Below are positions 61,351 through 64,000 of a stretch of DNA of 64,000 bases, one piece after another. The translations under genes and the position numbers were made by a program. Positions within the stretch are counted from its first letter, which is position 1. The number at the start of each line of letters is the position of its first letter. The stretch is from Galerina marginata (taxonomy: Eukaryota; Basidiomycota; Agaricomycetes; Agaricales; Galerinaceae). Under the pieces are notes generated by a model. It was not told where the DNA came from. It was given only the letters and a program-made list of their open reading frames with translations, and ran no database searches. The stretch spans positions 1,984,001-2,048,000 of the forward strand of contig JAECYW010000002.1 of assembly GCA_023014335.1 (NCBI GenBank). The letters run 5' to 3'.

Positions 61351-64000
61351 ATCAACATTGAGGGGATCCTGAGACAAAGGCATCTGGTAAAACAGAGAGT
61401 ACTGCAGCAGCAAAACTCGTACGTTTGGCCGATCGACTTTCGCTACCGTGGGAACCAAGTGAGGAGCGTCTATCATCCTGGTCAGATATAACGCTCCAAT
61501 CGTCACTTGGTGCCCGGTGCCCTGAGCCAACCGAGCTGTGTCCTGAGGGCGAACTTGACAGGTTATCATGGTTTCGAACTGTAGAGTCTTCAGCTGCACC
61601 CTCTTCCTGATCGTCATGTTCTTCTACGGCGTGTCGCTTGATCAGTGAACGAGCATATTCTAAATCTCGATAAATAGACTCTATGGCGGTGGCTACTCCA
61701 TCCTCCTAGTCCAATAGTCAGAATGCTTCTTGTAAAGAAGGGAGGGCATTACCCCTCTAATTTGCTCTCCGATTATTTTAGCTCGTGCGATTTGCTTCGA
61801 GTCCGATGTTGCAGCAGCAAGGGCATCGGAAAGATTAGAAGCTGTGAGTTTTCTGACCCCTGTTCCAACACCCAATGCCTCGACACGGTCGGCCCAGAAG
61901 AATTGATCGCCAAAAAAAGGCCGAATAACAGTCGGAATGCCAGCTGAGTTGATGGAGGTTAGTACACAGAATAACGACGAGGCAGGCTTCAAAATCACCT
62001 CTCAAACTCGCCCCAGTTGTACCCGCTCCTCCGTGATGACAAGCGGCGTCGATTCGTTGAAATAGCCAATCATGAGGAACAGAAGAAATGGGATAAATCT
62101 CAGGAGGTAATGGCTCCTCTGGCTCCGTGGCTTCACTCGTCTTCACCTGAAGTCGGTCCGACCACCCTTTCGACAAAATAGCGTGGACCCCGCTACGCAA
62201 GACCGCGTCGATCACACAATGGGTCATCGCCTTTGGATCTGGAACGACGATGCTGCCGAACCCTATGTAAACCACCTTGCGGCCAGTCTTGTGAGCATTG
62301 TCGATGAAGTGGACAAGTGTTGCCGGAGGTATCCATTTCTTTGCGCTGACATCAGCGTCCTCCAGAAACCAGTAGCCTGTGCCGCATGTCAACCAACATT
62401 ATTGAGATACTACTTCCGACAAACCTGTTACTCGAATCCACTCGGGCCAGTCTAGAGGCGGCGGGACGACATGAGGACTAAAGTTGTACAAAAATGGTAT
62501 CTTATGAGGCTCCATCTTGTCCAGGCTGGTGGGGCCAAGGTGAAGAAAGTTGCGCCGCCAGCGGTTAATTTGTCCGGCCTGTGCTCGCCAGAAGACCTGA
62601 TCAAACATGACATATGACTAGCAGATAGATAGTAAGCAATAAGTAACCCAGAGGAGATAGGCCTTACCATGTAGTTATAACTTCCGCCCATCTAATCGGT
62701 GTCATCAAAACCCCAGTATTGCAACAAGAAGATGCTCACCTTGCGTTCTGGCACAGCAAATGCATGTGGGTACGCCCTGCCGCCCAATATATAAGCCCCA
62801 ACTTGAACAGAAAGATTTTACTAGGCATACCTTGTCCTTGTCCACGTCATGGTAAATGCACGGTAGTAAGGAATGGCGAGGGCCTCCGCGATATGATATC
62901 CGCCCATTGCGCTGGGGCTTTCCACTAAAACATCGGTTCCTTGGCAGGCTTCCCATGATGTCTTCAGCAAATCGTCAAGCCAACCACGAAACTATCAAGG
63001 AGGAGACTGAGTCGAGGCCAATCAAGTGAGTATCTCAAAACAAACCTTTAGCAAACCCTCCTTGAGAAACGACACAGTAAATGTCCCGTTTTCAATGCAT
63101 ATTCGCATGAGCTCAGCAGGATCGCCACCAACATAACCAAACTCGATGCCGTGCTTCAAACCCCATCAGAACCAATCATGTTGTTCAACGAAAAAGTGAA
63201 ACCTACTGATTCGATCCATTCACGGAATTCGCCATGGGTAGCAATCCTGCACTTGTGGCCATCCATCATAAGCCCTTTAGCCAGCGCAATATATGGTTGA
63301 ACATCTCCCCGAGAGCCAATTGTCAAAAATGTGAAGTGCATCGACTTCTTTGGCTTAAATGTTAAGAAGGTGGAGGATGCAGAGGTAAACATAACTGCTG
63401 GGAGGGAGTCCGCCATATTGTCGGTCGGAGGCAAAGGATCTGATTCGCCACTCGCAGAATTTCTGGCTTCGAACTCCTCCAAGATAAGTGCATCTCGCTG
63501 TCCAGAGGAAGGAAGCTCAACGTCCCCTAAAGCTAAACGTTTCCTCACATCTTCCATCTGACGATCTAAAAGTTGAACAAAAGCATCTCGTTTATCTTCA
63601 GCACCAAATTCGAAGAAAAGTTCTTCGTGGCCTTTTACTATGATTATTAGTCCGTGGTGACCAAATCTAGTTGCCTTGGACTTCTCCGAAGCCAGTATGT
63701 CTCGTATTGGCAGGGTCATCTGTTGGGTATGTTCAATTAATTCAATTGGGCCACAGAAATGTTTACTAACGCGAGTTCGAGCAGCCAACGGGCCACTAGA
63801 TTTGAAACAGAAATAGTTGGTTGAAATATAAAGCTTCCCAAAAACAGGGAGTAATCTATAGATATAACCCGGGAAATCTGCGAGACAGTCAATGCTTTCC
63901 GGCGGGAACAAGAAAACACGTACATCCAAGCAAAGACTCTTTCTCGTCGTACGCAAATGCGGCACGAAATTTATCCGCCATCTCTTGTTCTGGCAGCATG
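61351..64000 (-). CDS. Sterol 3-beta-glucosyltransferase, GRAM plus GT1 domains (partial)
   Basis: The gene enters from the right edge, so its N terminus is missing. The first part shows a GRAM/PH-like block ([34 protein letters not shown]). The GT1 domain follows: [58 protein letters not shown] and the donor signature [17 protein letters not shown]. The tail is Ser-rich and ends VSGSPQC at 61351. In Atg26/Ugt51 a membrane-bound enzyme moves glucose from UDP-glucose to ergosterol. The GRAM domain supports this rather than a secondary-metabolite glucosyltransferase. Introns throughout, all phases fit. Convergent with the oxygenase gene. Confidence 0.92.

Noticed and set aside
59578..64000. A biosynthetic cluster of oxygenase, glucosyltransferase and carrier
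   Set aside because: The glucosyltransferase has a GRAM domain and is sterol-type; neighbours are housekeeping; no core synthase is present.

Overview
This window is nuclear DNA from a fungus, most likely a mushroom-forming basidiomycete (Agaricomycetes). The basis is gene dense packing on both strands, almost every gene broken by introns of about 45-60 bases, a GH43/CBM35 galactanase of the wood-rot type, a Mep1/3-type ammonium transporter, and a group X-like hybrid histidine kinase. I see no transposon, CRISPR array, rRNA gene or complete tRNA. Twenty-five protein genes were modelled by joining exons by hand at GT-AG (rarely GC-AG) boundaries where the reading frame and family conservation agree. 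Species cannot be named from the sequence.

Layout. 1-14 kb: 3' end of VAC8 (vacuole armadillo protein), a secreted GH16 glucanase, an Lsb3/Ysc84 actin-patch protein, an unrecognised single-pass membrane protein, LAS1 (pre-rRNA endonuclease), a DUF7702-like seven-helix membrane protein and an F-box protein. 14-24.6 kb: prenylcysteine oxidase, ammonium transporter, LIPB, ATP11, a peroxisomal ABCD transporter and a PRELI/Ups lipid-transfer protein. 24.9-33 kb: RIC1, UTP5 and a PHO85-type CDK. 33.2-43.4 kb: one very large sensor kinase with a pseudokinase, an ATPase module, GAF, HisKA, HATPase, a degenerate receiver and a true receiver. 43.7-64 kb: SUB2, a mitochondrial dicarboxylate-type carrier, the GH43 exo-galactanase, an SLC33 acetyl-CoA transporter, a GYF-domain protein, an RRM/zinc-knuckle RNA-binding protein, a 2-oxoglutarate/Fe(II) oxygenase and a GRAM-containing sterol glucosyltransferase that runs off the right edge.

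The genes are mostly conserved housekeeping functions (ribosome biogenesis: LAS1, UTP5; RNA export: SUB2; mitochondria: LIPB, ATP11, Ups, carrier; membrane traffic: VAC8, RIC1, LSB3) mixed with wall/plant-polymer enzymes and sensing or uptake genes. They do not form an operon or an evident biosynthetic cluster; several divergent pairs share intergenic gaps of 104-165 bases.

The most notable things are (i) the pseudokinase-ATPase-hybrid histidine kinase with an extra degenerate receiver, (ii) repeated microexons of 6-15 bases (GH43, F-box, carrier, PHO85), (iii) two GC-AG introns, (iv) a glutamate in place of the first twin-histidine of the ammonium transporter, and (v) apparent single-base insertions in LIPB, ATP11 and GH43, all in the same direction, which look more like consensus errors than three decaying genes.
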